Part shown: positions 10,719 through 20,506 of the stretch, piece by piece | Position numbering within the stretch: position 1 is the first letter of the stretch | How the letters are laid out: every line of letters starts with the position of its first letter | Assembly (NCBI GenBank): GCA_956465555.1 | Contig: OY101115.1 | Span: 2,046,001 to 2,110,000, forward strand | DNA length: 64,000 nucleotides | DNA from: Nitzschia sp. pyKryTriq1 | Lineage: Eukaryota > Bacillariophyta > Bacillariophyceae > Bacillariales > Bacillariaceae | Direction: 5' to 3' | Program-made: the position numbers and the translations under genes | Notes under the pieces: generated by a model | The model's database searches: none | The model's input: only the letters and a program-made list of their open reading frames with translations | Told to the model about the DNA's origin: nothing

Positions 10719-12013
10719 CTACATGATGCAGCAACTATTGCTATAGCAGCTCTTGAGTTTCTTCATATCGATCCAGTGTGCCATTTTGCTCGTGACGGGG
10801 TTCCAAAGTTTATCTTCCTTGTGGGCCGCCATGCTCACATAATGCACAAAGGCTTTGAAATCCAAGTTGGGATCCGGGGCACCATCGAATTCATCAGGTC
10901 CAAAGAGTAAGAAGAAAAATTCTCTGAGTTCGTCCAAATTCAAGCGTCGCTCGTCCAATAGATCAAAAAGTCGATGATGAAAACCCATTTCTCGTATCCG
11001 GTGGAGGCATAACCCGTAGTTGAGCCAAGGATTGAATTGATAAACTTCTTTGCTTTCGCCAATCCAGTCATCTAACACCTCCAAACTCAACTCTAGCTGA
11101 CTATCCAAGTTGTTGTAGTATTCTACCACAGAATCTTCGTCTGTGCAGAGCCTCACAACGAGCCAAACAGGAAGTCCGGCAAGGGAACGTAGATTGTTTT
11201 CAAACTCAGCACGAATGCTCGAACTACATTTTCCCCACGTATCGGTTGGTAGTCCGTCGGTTGCCAAGATAATGGCGACTCTTTGTCCCGTGGCCTGTAG
11301 TTGTGGTAACATGGCCATGATATTTTCTCGAATCTCAATAATGTGTTGTGACAAGGGTGTACACCCGGACGGGGAGGCTTGCGTCATGGTTTGCATGGCA
11401 ATTTGTATGTCTTCATCGATCAAATGGGCCCCTCGCTCGGCAATTGAAAATTGCTGTTCACCGATCATTCGACCGGGATCATTGAGCAGTCGAAATACAG
11501 TAGGAGCTCTCATGAGACCTGAAATTTGGGCATGATATTCTACCGTTTGCTGTAGTTCACTCCAGCGACTGCACTTGACAAGCTTTACCACCTTGGCACT
11601 CAGGCTTTCTGCAATGCGGTGACCATCACCTTGACTCATACTTCCTGTCGAGAGAAACGTGGGAATGGTAAGGCGGCCGGTCGTGCATAAAATGCACTAC
11701 ATTTTGTCGTTCTTCTATATTATAATAACCACATACCTGAGTTGTCGACCACCCAAATTCGCATAGGAAATATTTGGTTGTTTCGGTGCATGGCATTGAT
11801 GAGTCCCATTGTGAACCCTTGAGCTTTCAGGGAATGAATTTCGTGGTCACTTAACGGTAGCGGACTTGATGATGACGAATCGTCGGGGATCAAGACTCTG
11901 GAACTTCTCCCCTTGGCGAGCAACGTGGGCGGCGCCGCGAGTTGCTGATCCGTCATGAATTGAGGAGTTGCGATGGCCACAGGGATATCGTCTTCATAAG
12001 CCTTGGATGTCAT
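10719..12013 (-). CDS. VWA-domain protein with C-terminal CaaX box
   Basis: Exons 12013-11737 and 11644-10719 give 400 aa. The exon junction rebuilds the metal-ion-dependent adhesion site: IWVVDNSGSMSQGDGHR, with Asp90, Ser92 and Ser94 of the DxSxS motif. TPLSQHI and ILATDGLPTD further on supply the expected Thr and Asp of a von Willebrand A domain that binds protein ligands through a divalent ion. The region after the VWA fold (about residues 285-380) is helical with LNLDELREFFFLLFG and may be an EF-like or C-terminal effector region. The protein ends SCYSNSCCIM, a CaaX-type prenylation signal (CCIM) with extra cysteines suited to palmitoylation, so I infer membrane anchoring on the cytosolic side. 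GTG at 12145 is open upstream, but the first ATG is at 12013. The intron is 92 nt. Confidence 0.8.
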
Positions 12014-12695
12014 TTTGCTATTCTCTTTTCGACGTATTTGGTTTTTGAGATGAAATGAAAGTGGACGCTGCTGGATGCGAACGGTGAACGATGATGGCAA
12101 CAGGCAAAAGCCAGCAAGAAGCTGCAAGATCCAAGTCAGTCGCACTGTTGACGTTTTTTTAGTCTTGCCGCGGAAGGCCGTTCGCCTTTATCAGCGCGCG
12201 TACGTAGACTGTCGTACTGAAGCAGCGTAAAGAATGAAGTTTTCGAAACCCAGACCATAGTGGCGGGTTCTTGACTCCTTGTTTCGTGATTGAAATAAAA
12301 AGAAGTAGTGGTACATAGTGTCAGTTGTCACGCCGCGCCAAGCTACGTGTATTCGTAGAGTGGGTAAGTAGCTCAACTACGTACTACAGCACTAGCTACT
12401 AGAGTAGAGAGAGGGTTACCGGTTACAGTACTGCACCGGTAGTCTATTATTCGTACAGTACCAGTACTGCTACCTGGTACTTGACTTAATAGAAGACTGA
12501 GGAGTCTCGTCGTCTACTGTACGAAATATAGCATAGCCTTCTACGAGTACTCCTCTACCGTTTATATCGTATATAGCAGCGAAAAAGTGCACGGTAGTAG
12601 ACTACGTGGCAAACCTCTTTTCTGGAGGTCATAAAGTCCACAAAGATTGTCTACAAACGGAGACGTGAATCAAGTCAATATTTGTCATATCGACC
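12014..12695. other. Intergenic region with GTAC motifs
   Basis: Nothing coding seen. GTAC-centred palindromes and TAG/CTAG-rich sequence run from about 12365 to 12560 (ACCGGTAGTC, CAGTACCAGTACTG, ACCTGGTACT). Confidence 0.5.
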
Positions 12696-13694
12696 TTAAG
12701 TTGCACGCAATGAAATGGGTGCCAAGAAGCGCCATCCAGGACGGAGACGAATCACATCATGATCCTGGAATCGATAATCTCGCAAGAAATCCTCCACTTT
12801 GGCCTCCTTGATTGTCCTTTCTGTCACGTTCTGTGCTGCTTTCGCCTCGTTCAAAGCCAGTGTCACCAACCATGCCGATGGAGATGTGGGACCTCCCGAA
12901 GTGTATCCTATTGCATACGAAATGGCGCCCATTAGACCCAAAGTATTGTGTGCTCGCTCGTATTTTTTGGTTTCAGATAGCTCCACCCACTTGTCTCGAA
13001 ATTCTTCCAACTTTTTCTGCAAGATCACTTCGGTAGCCTCGACGCTGGGGGTCGATTCATAGAATTGATCGTTGCGTCGCTCGCCTGGCATTGCGAGTGG
13101 TACTAGCAAAACTTGCCGTGACTGAGACATTTCCAAACGTGTTAGCAAAGGCCGTGCCACAATACCCTCACCCGCCGTCGCCTCCAATAGCAATAGGTTT
13201 GATGCATCCAGCTCCTCAGCCTTGTTCTTTGCATATCCCGGGACCACAATCCCTGAAAGAAATTCATTGAGCGACCACGAACAGAAATAGTATGTATTCG
13301 TCACAACACCAGTTAGTTACGACCGACTGACTCACTCACCACAATGATCAAATCTTCCATCCTGTACCAACTTGTTAGGATCATCACTACAGAGAAAAGC
13401 TCGTCCAAGAATGCACACCAATGCCGCCAAAGGACCCGACGCACACGTTTCCCATCGACGATCGAATAGCAGAACATCTCCTGGCCGACATCGTTCAATC
13501 ATCATATCGTCAATCGTTTGCACGTTGGGCACTCTCACCCGAGTTCGTACTTCTTCATCTCGTTTACTTCGTTGATCAGTCGACCATTTCCACCATGCCA
13601 GTACGGGCACGGCCGAAACCGCCGTGCCCGCCGCCATTTTTTGCAAAACCCTGACTCGTTTGGGGGTAAAAAAATTCTGGATACGGGAAGCCAT
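12696..13694 (-). CDS. NlpC/P60- or papain-like fold protein, cysteine unclear
   Basis: Exons 13694-13340 and 13252-12696 give 303 aa. A hydrophobic stretch at about 21-36 (AAGTAVSAVPVLAWW) suggests an N-terminal anchor or targeting sequence. The core has the pattern of permuted papain/NlpC-like hydrolases (YiiX/LRAT group): RPGDVLLFDRR at 70-80, then FDHCGIVVPG with a candidate catalytic His117, then LLLLEATAGEGIVARPL with Glu142. These families cleave amide or ester bonds in lipids or peptides. The expected C-terminal catalytic Cys block reads TSPSAWLVTLAL, with Ser or Ala where Cys should be, so the protein may be inactive or use Ser. The exon join restores HCGIVV exactly. The ATG is at 13694; a TTG just upstream is not used. 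Fold assignment is by eye only. Confidence 0.6.
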
Positions 13695-14208
13695 GATGCC
13701 AACCAAATATTATTGTCTCTTTTAAAATTAATGGCGGTTTTCTACTGTCAGTGGGGTGTCTTTGTAGAGGGCGAAAGTATAAAAATCCCGTGATCCCCAG
13801 TACCAACGTTACCTTGTACTTGTAGGATATGACCTCTGACTGACTCATCATCGTGCACCATTGTCAAAGATCCCTCTCGACGAAGAAAAAAATTTCGCAG
13901 CCAAATTTGCAATCGGAGGAGTCGATAATTGCGCGCATCATGCGCCGATATTGCTCCCCCTTTTCAACTTTTTGCAGGACCGACAGCCGGCGTCGCGAGA
14001 TGCGAGAGTGGATCCAATTTTCACGATGATGACCGCCAGCCGTTGAAAGCTGAAAATCGGAAGCCATCATGTTTTCCGACTACTTTCGACGACTCACACA
14101 AAGCAAGAGCACTGACTACGGTACCAGTACTGTAACACAACCCTCACTCCCAGCCATCATTTTTTGTTTAACTGTCTAGTAGACTACGAGTAAACGATAT
14201 CGTTGAAA
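13695..14208. other. Divergent promoter region, no gene seen
   Basis: About 510 bp between two divergent starts. Nothing repeated or coding stands out apart from one GTACCAGTACTG word near 14120. Confidence 0.5.
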
Positions 14209-15185
14209 ATGGGGACCGACGTGAAGAAACTGAAAGGTGCGATTTTATTACATACTTCAGCCAAAGACAGTCGGTGCTATGACGCCGGCATCGGAGGATA
14301 TACCTCGTACCAAGGTTGGCTATGTACAAAGTAATGATGGAGATGATGATGCTTGACTTGACTGATTTGGTATTTTATTTGCATTCTTGTTGTTCTCTTT
14401 CTTGATGATTGAATGATTCATTCTTTTATATATTTCATCTTACAACAGTTACCGAGCTACGAAACGAGCTCTCCAGACGCGGTTTGTCCTCGGATGGATT
14501 GAAAGCCGAGTTGGTGAATCGATTGCAAGCGCGGCTGGATGAAGAAGAATTTGGTTTGGCGGAACCGCCTCCTCCTGCAGTAGATGCACCACCCGTAGCA
14601 GAACCAGCCAAGCCGGTAGATAAACCTGCTGCTCCCAAGCCGGCTGCCGAACCGGAAGTTGCCAGAAAGAACGAAGCAGCTCCGGCTCCAGCGGTGGTGG
14701 AGAAAAAAACCGAGACTCCGGCGAAAACAGTCAAAAAGGTAGAAAGTGAGGATGAAACTGCGGAAGCTCCCGCTAATCAACCACCGGTAAAGGTATCGGA
14801 GGGAATGTCCTTTGAGGAGAAGAAGAGGGCGCGTGCTGCTCGATTTGGCATGCCTGTCCAAAAGGAAGAAGAAAAGAAAAAGAATGACGAGAAGGGGAAA
14901 GGTCAGCGAAAGCGAAAAGGTGGCAAGGGAGGTGGTCGTGGTGATGATCGAGGGGAAGCCAAACCTGGACGTGGGGAGGGTGGTACACCGAAGCGTCAAA
15001 AAACTGAAGACGGCGGCAAAGCAAAGCGTCAAAAAACTGAACCCAAGAAGGAAAATTTCGAAAGCCTTTCCAAGGAGGAATTGGAAAAGCGACTCGAAAG
15101 GGCGAAGAAGTTCAACATGGCGAATAGTAACGTTGATGCTATGAAGGCGGCGCTTCGAAAGCACCGATTCAACGAATCAAAGTGA
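14209..15185 (+). CDS. SAP-domain protein, Tho1/SARNP-like
   Basis: Probable mRNA-export and transcript-packaging factor. Exon 1 is tiny (14209-14236, 28 nt, MGTDVKKLK) and is followed by a 212-nt intron; exon 2 is 14449-15185, total 254 aa. Joining them completes the SAP motif: LKVTELRNELSRRGL followed by SSDGLKAELVNRLQ, a DNA/RNA-binding helix pair. The middle (45-135) is Pro/Ala/Glu-rich and disordered. Two copies of the short Tho1/MOS11-type motif follow, EEKKRARAARFGMP near 138-151 and LEKRLERAKKFNM near the end; a basic Gly/Arg/Lys segment lies between them (GKGGGRGDDRGEAKPGRGEG). Family knowledge (yeast Tho1, human SARNP/CIP29) places such proteins with the TREX complex. Without the 5' mini-exon the SAP domain would lack its first residues. 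Confidence 0.85.
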
Positions 15186-15418
15186 GCATGATATGCAGTA
15201 TCGGCACATTTGGTGGTCAGCATATAGTTTAGATGGGGATAGAACAATAGTTCCAATCAACAGCAACAATGTTAAGAACAAACTTCCACTGCGGTACATT
15301 GGTTTTTGCTGGCGTTCCCAGCGGAGCTCGACTTGGTCTAAATTAAAAAAATGTCTGCGTGACCCGAAGCCGTGTACTCGACTGATGCTGCTGTACTCGT
15401 ACCAGTAGTGATGAGGGG

Positions 15419-15444
15419 GCTCTCTCTCTCTCTAGAGAGAGAGA
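15419..15444. repeat. CT/GA microsatellite palindrome
   Basis: A CT run meets a GA run around TAGA (CTCTCTAGAGAGAG), giving an inverted repeat of about 22 bp that could form a hairpin. Confidence 0.7.
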
Positions 15445-15526
15445 TGAGCAGTATTACGTACCTGCATATGTGTAGCCTGCGAAATAGTTTTCTCATGTCG
15501 TACTAGTTGGGGGTAGTCCCTGCCGG

Positions 15527-15655
15527 TACTTGTAGACGGTACCTGCCTGGTATGGTACCGATGCGATAATACCAGAGTACCGTAGTACACCCTGGTACTT
15601 CTACTGTACAGCAGGTACTGTACCGGAATGTAGTTACCGGTAGTCTACCAGTATG
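15527..15655. repeat. GTAC palindrome cluster
   Basis: Repeated GGTACC, TACCGG and GTACTG words in roughly 130 bp between two convergent genes. Confidence 0.75.
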
Positions 15656-16263
15656 TAATGTCTTGGTCCTGTTGCAAGGAGTTTCGCGCGCGTTTCATCT
15701 TGGCGGATGGCGGACAGACAGTCTGATCGGCATTTTCTGTCTTGTTTGTTTTTCGTGTGACCAGTACTGAATCTACGTGAAAGGCGTGTCTCTCGGCTTT
15801 TTGCTAACCGAAACGGATGGTGCTAGCATTTCCAAAATTTCACGGCACACAAGAACCAACAATGCGGGCGCTCACCAATCTCGTTGGCGGCAAACGTTTC
15901 AATCTCCAACTCCTGTTGACTTGAAAGTCGTAGGGCCTTTTTGAAGTGTGAACTTCAAAAACACTTCAGCGTGCGGCGGCGGGTAATCATCGAGGAAGTA
16001 GTAGCACTTAAGAGCCCGAGTGAGCCTTCATCTCTCTTGAAAGATTACAATCATGCACATAGTACAAAGCGCGAAGCTCCTTATCATCCGTTCTTCAACT
16101 ATCTTAGACGCTTTGATCACTTTGCTTGTAAATCAGTAGTTTATTGGTTACTCTTACAATAGTACATGCTGTTACTAATACTTGCTCAAGCAGTATCCCC
16201 TGGTGTTTTCCATACGCTGAGGCTGTTCATGGGAGCCAAAACATGGCTTGTTGTTTTCCCCCA

Positions 16264-17043
16264 TTACTCAAAGTTGAATCGTGAGTAGCCCTTATTCTTG
16301 TACGCTGGGTAGTAGCGGTATTGTGGTGGCGTGACTCGATGCGGGGGCATGCCCATTCCATAGTATGGTGGTGGGACGTGGTGTCCCTGCCGTCCATAGC
16401 TGTAACGCGGAACCTCCCAGTCTCTGTAGTAATGCATATTGGTTGCTTTCGGACCTGGTCGTGTCACAATTGTGGGACGAGATTCTTCGGGTCTAAGTGG
16501 ACTGGGAGGCGATGATCCCGTGGAAGAACCAGAAGATTTCAAGGATAACATTGCGGCAATAGCTGCCTCTTCTTGGGCCACTAGAGGCTCTTCAGGTTGA
16601 TTCGAAGGGACGGAAACGACTTCTACAGGCTTCCCTGTTGACGATGGAGAACTTGGAACACTGGAAGTTTGTAAGGAGGAGCTTCGAGAAATCACCGCGG
16701 TGGGTGGTGCTCCACGTTGTCCTTCCTCAAAAGAGCGTTGCGAATCGAATGATATGCAGTTATAAAGGTGCTCCCGTGGAGGTGAGGACATGACTTCCTT
16801 TGGAGGACAGAAAGGGAGGGGAGGGTTCCGTCTTTGAGCCTCATCCTTGATGGGTCCGGCTCTTGAGTCTTGGGTTGCAGCAGGCGCCTGTAGGCCTTCT
16901 CCTTGACGCCGTTGTTCCAGCATAATTTCCCGCTTTCGGGCCCGGCATCGTTGCTGTCTCAATCGAGCAGCTGCTCGCTTTCGTGCCAGCCGTTCAGGAG
17001 GGCTCAACTTGCTAGAGGGAACACTTTCAGTTTTCGCTGCCAT
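16264..17043 (-). CDS. Basic-region (bZIP-like) protein without zipper
   Basis: Single-exon protein of 259 aa. Residues 18-42 contain ERLARKRAAARLRQQRCRAR followed by KRE, which resembles the DNA-binding basic region of bZIP factors at its second half (RCRARK). The invariant Asn of the N-x7-R signature is replaced by Ala, and no heptad leucine repeat follows, so this is not a standard bZIP. After residue 60 the protein is disordered, rich in Ser and Pro, with SSPSSTGKP and SSPPSPLRPEESRP. The C-terminus (about 210-259) is rich in Tyr, Pro, Gly and His (RQGHHVPPPYYGMGMP), a composition typical of RNA-binding or condensate-prone proteins. A nuclear role is inferred. The ATG at 17043 is well defined. 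Confidence 0.6.
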   Translation of the reverse strand: MAAKTESVPSSKLSPPERLARKRAAARLRQQRCRARKREIMLEQRRQGEGLQAPAATQDSRAGPIKDEAQRRNPPLPFCPPKEVMSSPPREHLYNCISFDSQRSFEEGQRGAPPTAVISRSSSLQTSSVPSSPSSTGKPVEVVSVPSNQPEEPLVAQEEAAIAAMLSLKSSGSSTGSSPPSPLRPEESRPTIVTRPGPKATNMHYYRDWEVPRYSYGRQGHHVPPPYYGMGMPPHRVTPPQYRYYPAYKNKGYSRFNFE

Positions 17044-17687
17044 GGTTGACTTCTTCTTATTATTTTGCCACGATATGACTGCTCCAAAATTTTATGATTC
17101 TTTCTCGGTGTGACAAAATCATTCATGTTTCTCGTACACTGTCGGTGGTAGGGGTTACATTTAACTGCCGATTTGAGTAATTAGGGACACCGATCGCGCA
17201 ACGACCGTTGATCCCGTAAAAGATTTACACATTAAAATATATAGTGACGAAGGTTAACATTCACAATTGGCGTATATACTCTCTAGTGACCGTATAAATT
17301 ATTAGGGACAGTATACCCGAACACAGTATCGAAAGTCTCGCAGAATCTTACTTTAAACAAAGTTACTTAGACGTTTATGTATGTGTTACCCAAAACGTAA
17401 CGCTGTGAACCGAATAGAGGTGTCACTAAAACGTCGGAAGCAGATGAATAGAATTCAGTCATGCATTTAAGAGGCAAGAACAAAGAAAAGGATACTTGCT
17501 CTGTGGAAATCGGAGTGGGTCCGATCGAGAGATGACAACTGCTCTCTTCCTTCTGGCCAAACCTGGTAGTGGTACTACCTGCGCTGTGTGAACTTCGATG
17601 TGATCGTGAGAAGCTTCGCCATGCTCCTCACAGCCTGAAACGTCGCCCGGCAGCTTGTTGCACCAAGAACATCATACGTTCGCGATA
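17044..17687. other. AT-rich divergent promoter region
   Basis: About 640 bp, noticeably more AT-rich than its surroundings (17070-17420). ATTAGGGACA occurs twice (near 17180 and 17301) and TAGTGAC twice (near 17243 and 17284). No coding potential seen. Confidence 0.5.
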
Positions 17688-18086
17688 ATGACAACACAAA
17701 GCGAAAGACGTAGGGTAGTCGTCAGAAATCTGGCTTTCGCTTCGGCTGCGGCTGTGGTTCTATGTGTGGGTATATTATGTGTCCAACAGTTGAGCCTTTT
17801 CCCTTTAGAGAATTCGGCATCCTCTTATGATGATTTTGCCTTACGAGGTGGTGGCAGAAGGCGGCTCCCTGGTTACGACTTTCATGCTGGCCAACTTACG
17901 GGCGCACAGGCAGGTTTTGTGGCGGCGGTTATCCTGATCTTGTTGCTAGCTTTATTCTGTAGGTGTTGCTGTTGTTGTTGTCAAAGAAGAAGAAGGGGCT
18001 ACAGCCTGTGTGATATCCTTGCCTGTGTTTGTCTCTACGAGATTTGTTGTGACGATGCACGAATTGGAGACTTTGTGCTTGTTTAA
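17688..18086 (+). CDS. Small Cys-rich two-helix membrane protein
   Basis: Protein of 132 aa starting at the ATG at 17688; the upstream TTG is discounted. Hydrophobic segments lie at about 15-35 (LAFASAAAVVLCVGILCVQQ) and 79-94 (AGFVAAVILILLLALF). The second runs straight into CRCCCCCCQRRRRG, a cysteine cluster followed by Arg, typical of palmitoylated juxtamembrane sites. A hydrophobic Cys-rich end follows (SLCDILACVCLYEICCDD). The first helix may be a signal peptide or anchor, leaving a short Gly/Arg-rich lumenal loop. I do not know a function; the layout resembles small membrane proteins I associate with diatom predicted proteomes, which should be tested by search. Confidence 0.65.
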   Translation: MTTQSERRRVVVRNLAFASAAAVVLCVGILCVQQLSLFPLENSASSYDDFALRGGGRRRLPGYDFHAGQLTGAQAGFVAAVILILLLALFCRCCCCCCQRRRRGYSLCDILACVCLYEICCDDARIGDFVLV

Positions 18087-18600
18087 GGTGAAGACAACCC
18101 CAAAGTACGAGCCGGTCGGAAAGACCCGCAGCGGGTAAAACTCTTTTACAGAGTCAATTTTTGCACTAACAACATTGTTAACGTCGTTTTCACAAGAGCG
18201 ACTCCGGTGCAGTCCAATCGAAAAAGTTAGTTCCACGCTTCCGCTTTGGAATTTTCAACCACGTACTTGTACATACTACAAGTACAATAGATATCAGTCA
18301 TGTGCTAGTCCAAAGTTAATCCCCGCTAAAGAATACAAGATTTTTAATATATGGTTTCGTATCCTTCTTGTGACGGTGAAGGGGAAGCCAGGAAGGCTAG
18401 AGTACACCAGAGTAGACTCCGCAAGGAACAGCTGGCTCGAGGAAAATTTCGCCTTGGAGAAAAGGATAATGAGAAATAAGTCACCCGCCATGTGAAGAGA
18501 CAAGATCTACGCCGTCATACGGTACCAGAATCCTCTCCATATTGAGGGTCCATCTTGATTTTCAGGGCTATCTGGTGCATCCTGAACTGTTTGCAGTGCT
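18087..18600. other. Intergenic region, no gene seen
   Basis: About 510 bp between convergent genes; only short ORFs without recognisable features. Confidence 0.5.
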
Positions 18601-19851
18601 TTAGAGCAAAACGAAAACAAGAACATGAGATTTCTCTGTATGGGCGATGACTAGTGATTCTTCGTCTCGGAAAACGCTATTTTGCTCACCTTCATCTTTG
18701 TGGTTGTCAACTTCTTCAATACTGTTGCCAATCGTAGGATCGTCCACCTCTGGGATACTAATAAAGGTGGCTTGGGGAATCTGCGACTGACGTTCCTGGA
18801 CTCGGCAAATCGATGGGTTTTCTCGAAGAAGACCCATCAGAACGCTGACGTTGCCGTCGGCTGCAACAAGGACATCGATTATCTTCTCAGGGCCAGCCGT
18901 GGGATCCAACATTGTCTTTCGTCCAGTGCGGTTCAAAAGTAAGCAATAATCGATCTTTGATCGGTAGTTGGTGTGCGTGTTGGAACAAAAATATTTGATT
19001 TCGTGGTTTCTTTCGATTGTTTGGACGATAGCTTCACAAGTCGTTTGGCTTAGTCTTTTGCGACTATGCGCTTCAAGTCTCTCAATCGTCTTGTTACTTG
19101 CCAGTAGCGCAGTCATGGCGCAAATACCGACATCAGTGTTCTCGTTGTCGTTTAGAATGAGCTTCCGTATCCGAGTCTCCTTGTTGTTTCCAACTTCCTG
19201 CGCGATGAAAACGAAGTGTTCATCTCGCAGACCGAGCCCCGAAAGTGATAGAGACTCCAAGCGAGTCGAAAGGCACAGCGGTTTCAAAGAGAGACAAGTG
19301 CAGAAAGCCCGATTCCATTGCTTGTATATTGCAAAACACTTCAATTGGAAGCTCTCCAGATTCGAAATTGAAGAGGCAGAATGGAGAAGCGGTTCCAAGA
19401 GAGGTTTTGTGTCGGGATGGTCGTTTGCGTAAACGACAAAGTCTCTTATATTCATAGAACGAAGGGAGGGATGACTCTCGATGGCATGTTTGATGACTTC
19501 CACGTCGTGAATGTTATCCAAAGACATATTTCCGTGAAAGAAAACTTCTTCTAGAGCTTCCGTTTCCTTCAGGCTGCGTATCATGTTCTTTGCATTTTTC
19601 ATCGTCGGTGACCGAAATCCTTCGCACTGAAACAAGTCTGGCTGTACACGTAAGGATCTCAATAGAGCGCGGCGTCGTGAATCTGATTGCAAGATTTCGT
19701 AATCTTCAAAACTTTTTAGCGAGGACAAAGTCACGGAAGTGAAACTGCTGTTGCAAGAAGAAGAGGATCTTGTTGCTTCTTCTTCTTCCTCTTCGTAGTT
19801 TTGTTCCCTTCTTGCCGTGGGCAACGACTCTTCTATTGAGTTGTCGGACAT
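18601..19851 (-). CDS. Leucine-rich repeat (RNI-like) protein
   Basis: Single-exon protein of 416 aa. The N-terminal 45 residues are acidic and Ser-rich (EEEEEEATRSSSSCNSSF). From about 85 to 290 irregular leucine-rich repeats of the ribonuclease-inhibitor type appear, for example LEEVFFHGNMSL, LRSMNIRDF, LESLSLSGLGLRDE and IRKLILNDNENTDVG, each followed by a helix. This fold generally mediates protein binding. The region 300-345 (KIDYCLLLNRTGRK, then VLVAADGNVSVLMGLLRENP) looks like a conserved helical cap found in many LRR proteins of stramenopiles. The last 60 residues are acidic and disordered. No enzymatic domain, signal peptide or membrane helix is evident except a short hydrophobic end (VLVFVLL). 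Confidence 0.7.
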   Translation of the reverse strand: MSDNSIEESLPTARREQNYEEEEEEATRSSSSCNSSFTSVTLSSLKSFEDYEILQSDSRRRALLRSLRVQPDLFQCEGFRSPTMKNAKNMIRSLKETEALEEVFFHGNMSLDNIHDVEVIKHAIESHPSLRSMNIRDFVVYANDHPDTKPLLEPLLHSASSISNLESFQLKCFAIYKQWNRAFCTCLSLKPLCLSTRLESLSLSGLGLRDEHFVFIAQEVGNNKETRIRKLILNDNENTDVGICAMTALLASNKTIERLEAHSRKRLSQTTCEAIVQTIERNHEIKYFCSNTHTNYRSKIDYCLLLNRTGRKTMLDPTAGPEKIIDVLVAADGNVSVLMGLLRENPSICRVQERQSQIPQATFISIPEVDDPTIGNSIEEVDNHKDEGEQNSVFRDEESLVIAHTEKSHVLVFVLL

Positions 19852-20506
19852 CCTCGTTACTAATACTGTAAAACCAAGGGCTCCACCAACAACAAGTATA
19901 GTGTTGTTGCAAATGAAGGTAAAGTAAATGAATGAGAGCCATCGTCGTCGCGTCGGTCATCGTGGCTCGTGGCTCCTGGCGCCGCGATGCGATGCGATCG
20001 TGGTGTAGGTCTTGCTTGGTTCCTGCCGGCGGTACGGGTAGACCTACCGCGCGGTATATTTTAAAAAAAGTTTTGCCTCTCGCCAGTAGTTTTCGCGACG
20101 ACCGAACGAGCGAAGCCCCGGGCGAAGCGACAGGCGTGCATGTGCGAGCCGGCCGAGGAGTGAGCCTTCGCCCTTCGGCTGAGGGGCCGTTCTATCGAAG
20201 CGTCGGTCCGGGCAATTTGTCGGTCGATGTCGGTCCGACCTACAAGTCACCCGGATATAGGGCCTTGGGGACCGACATCTCGACCGACAATTGTCGGTCC
20301 CGGAGTTGACTTCCACGACTGCAACCTTGGCGGCTTCATGGCCAATGCGAACATGAACATGAACATGAACATGAATCATCATCCAGAGCATCCACACCCC
20401 TTCTTGCTCATGGCGGCGGCTTCAGCGGCAACATTCTATCCCCATACGCCGCCGCTGCCGCCGCAGCAGTGAAGACAAGGTTCGGAAGAAGTTGAGCGAT
20501 GATTTG
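19852..20506. other. Intergenic region with short repeat copy A
   Basis: Contains the CGGTC-rich repeat (20184-20301) and, after it, an ATGAAC hexamer run (20348-20375). The frame around 20339-20471 (MANANMNMNMN) is short and ends in TGA; whether it joins the following ORF by splicing is unclear, since no GT donor lies between them. Confidence 0.4.
20184..20301 (+). repeat. Short dispersed repeat, copy A
   Basis: Begins GGGCCGTTCTATCGA and ends TGTCGGTCCC, with many GTCGG/CCGAC words inside and a perfect 18-bp palindrome GACCGACAATTGTCGGTC at 20282-20299. A similar unit in opposite orientation lies at 21666-21780. Confidence 0.65.

Larger units (their letters stand above)
15186..16263. other. 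Intergenic region between convergent genes
   Basis: No gene seen. It includes a CT/GA hairpin (15419-15444) and GTAC palindromes (15527-15655). The 600 bp before the bZIP-like gene's stop hold only weak ORFs. Confidence 0.5.

Noticed and set aside
14457-15164. 235-codon minus-strand ORF opposite the SAP gene
   Set aside because: Antisense shadow of a repetitive Lys/Glu-coding exon; Phe/Leu-rich with no start context.
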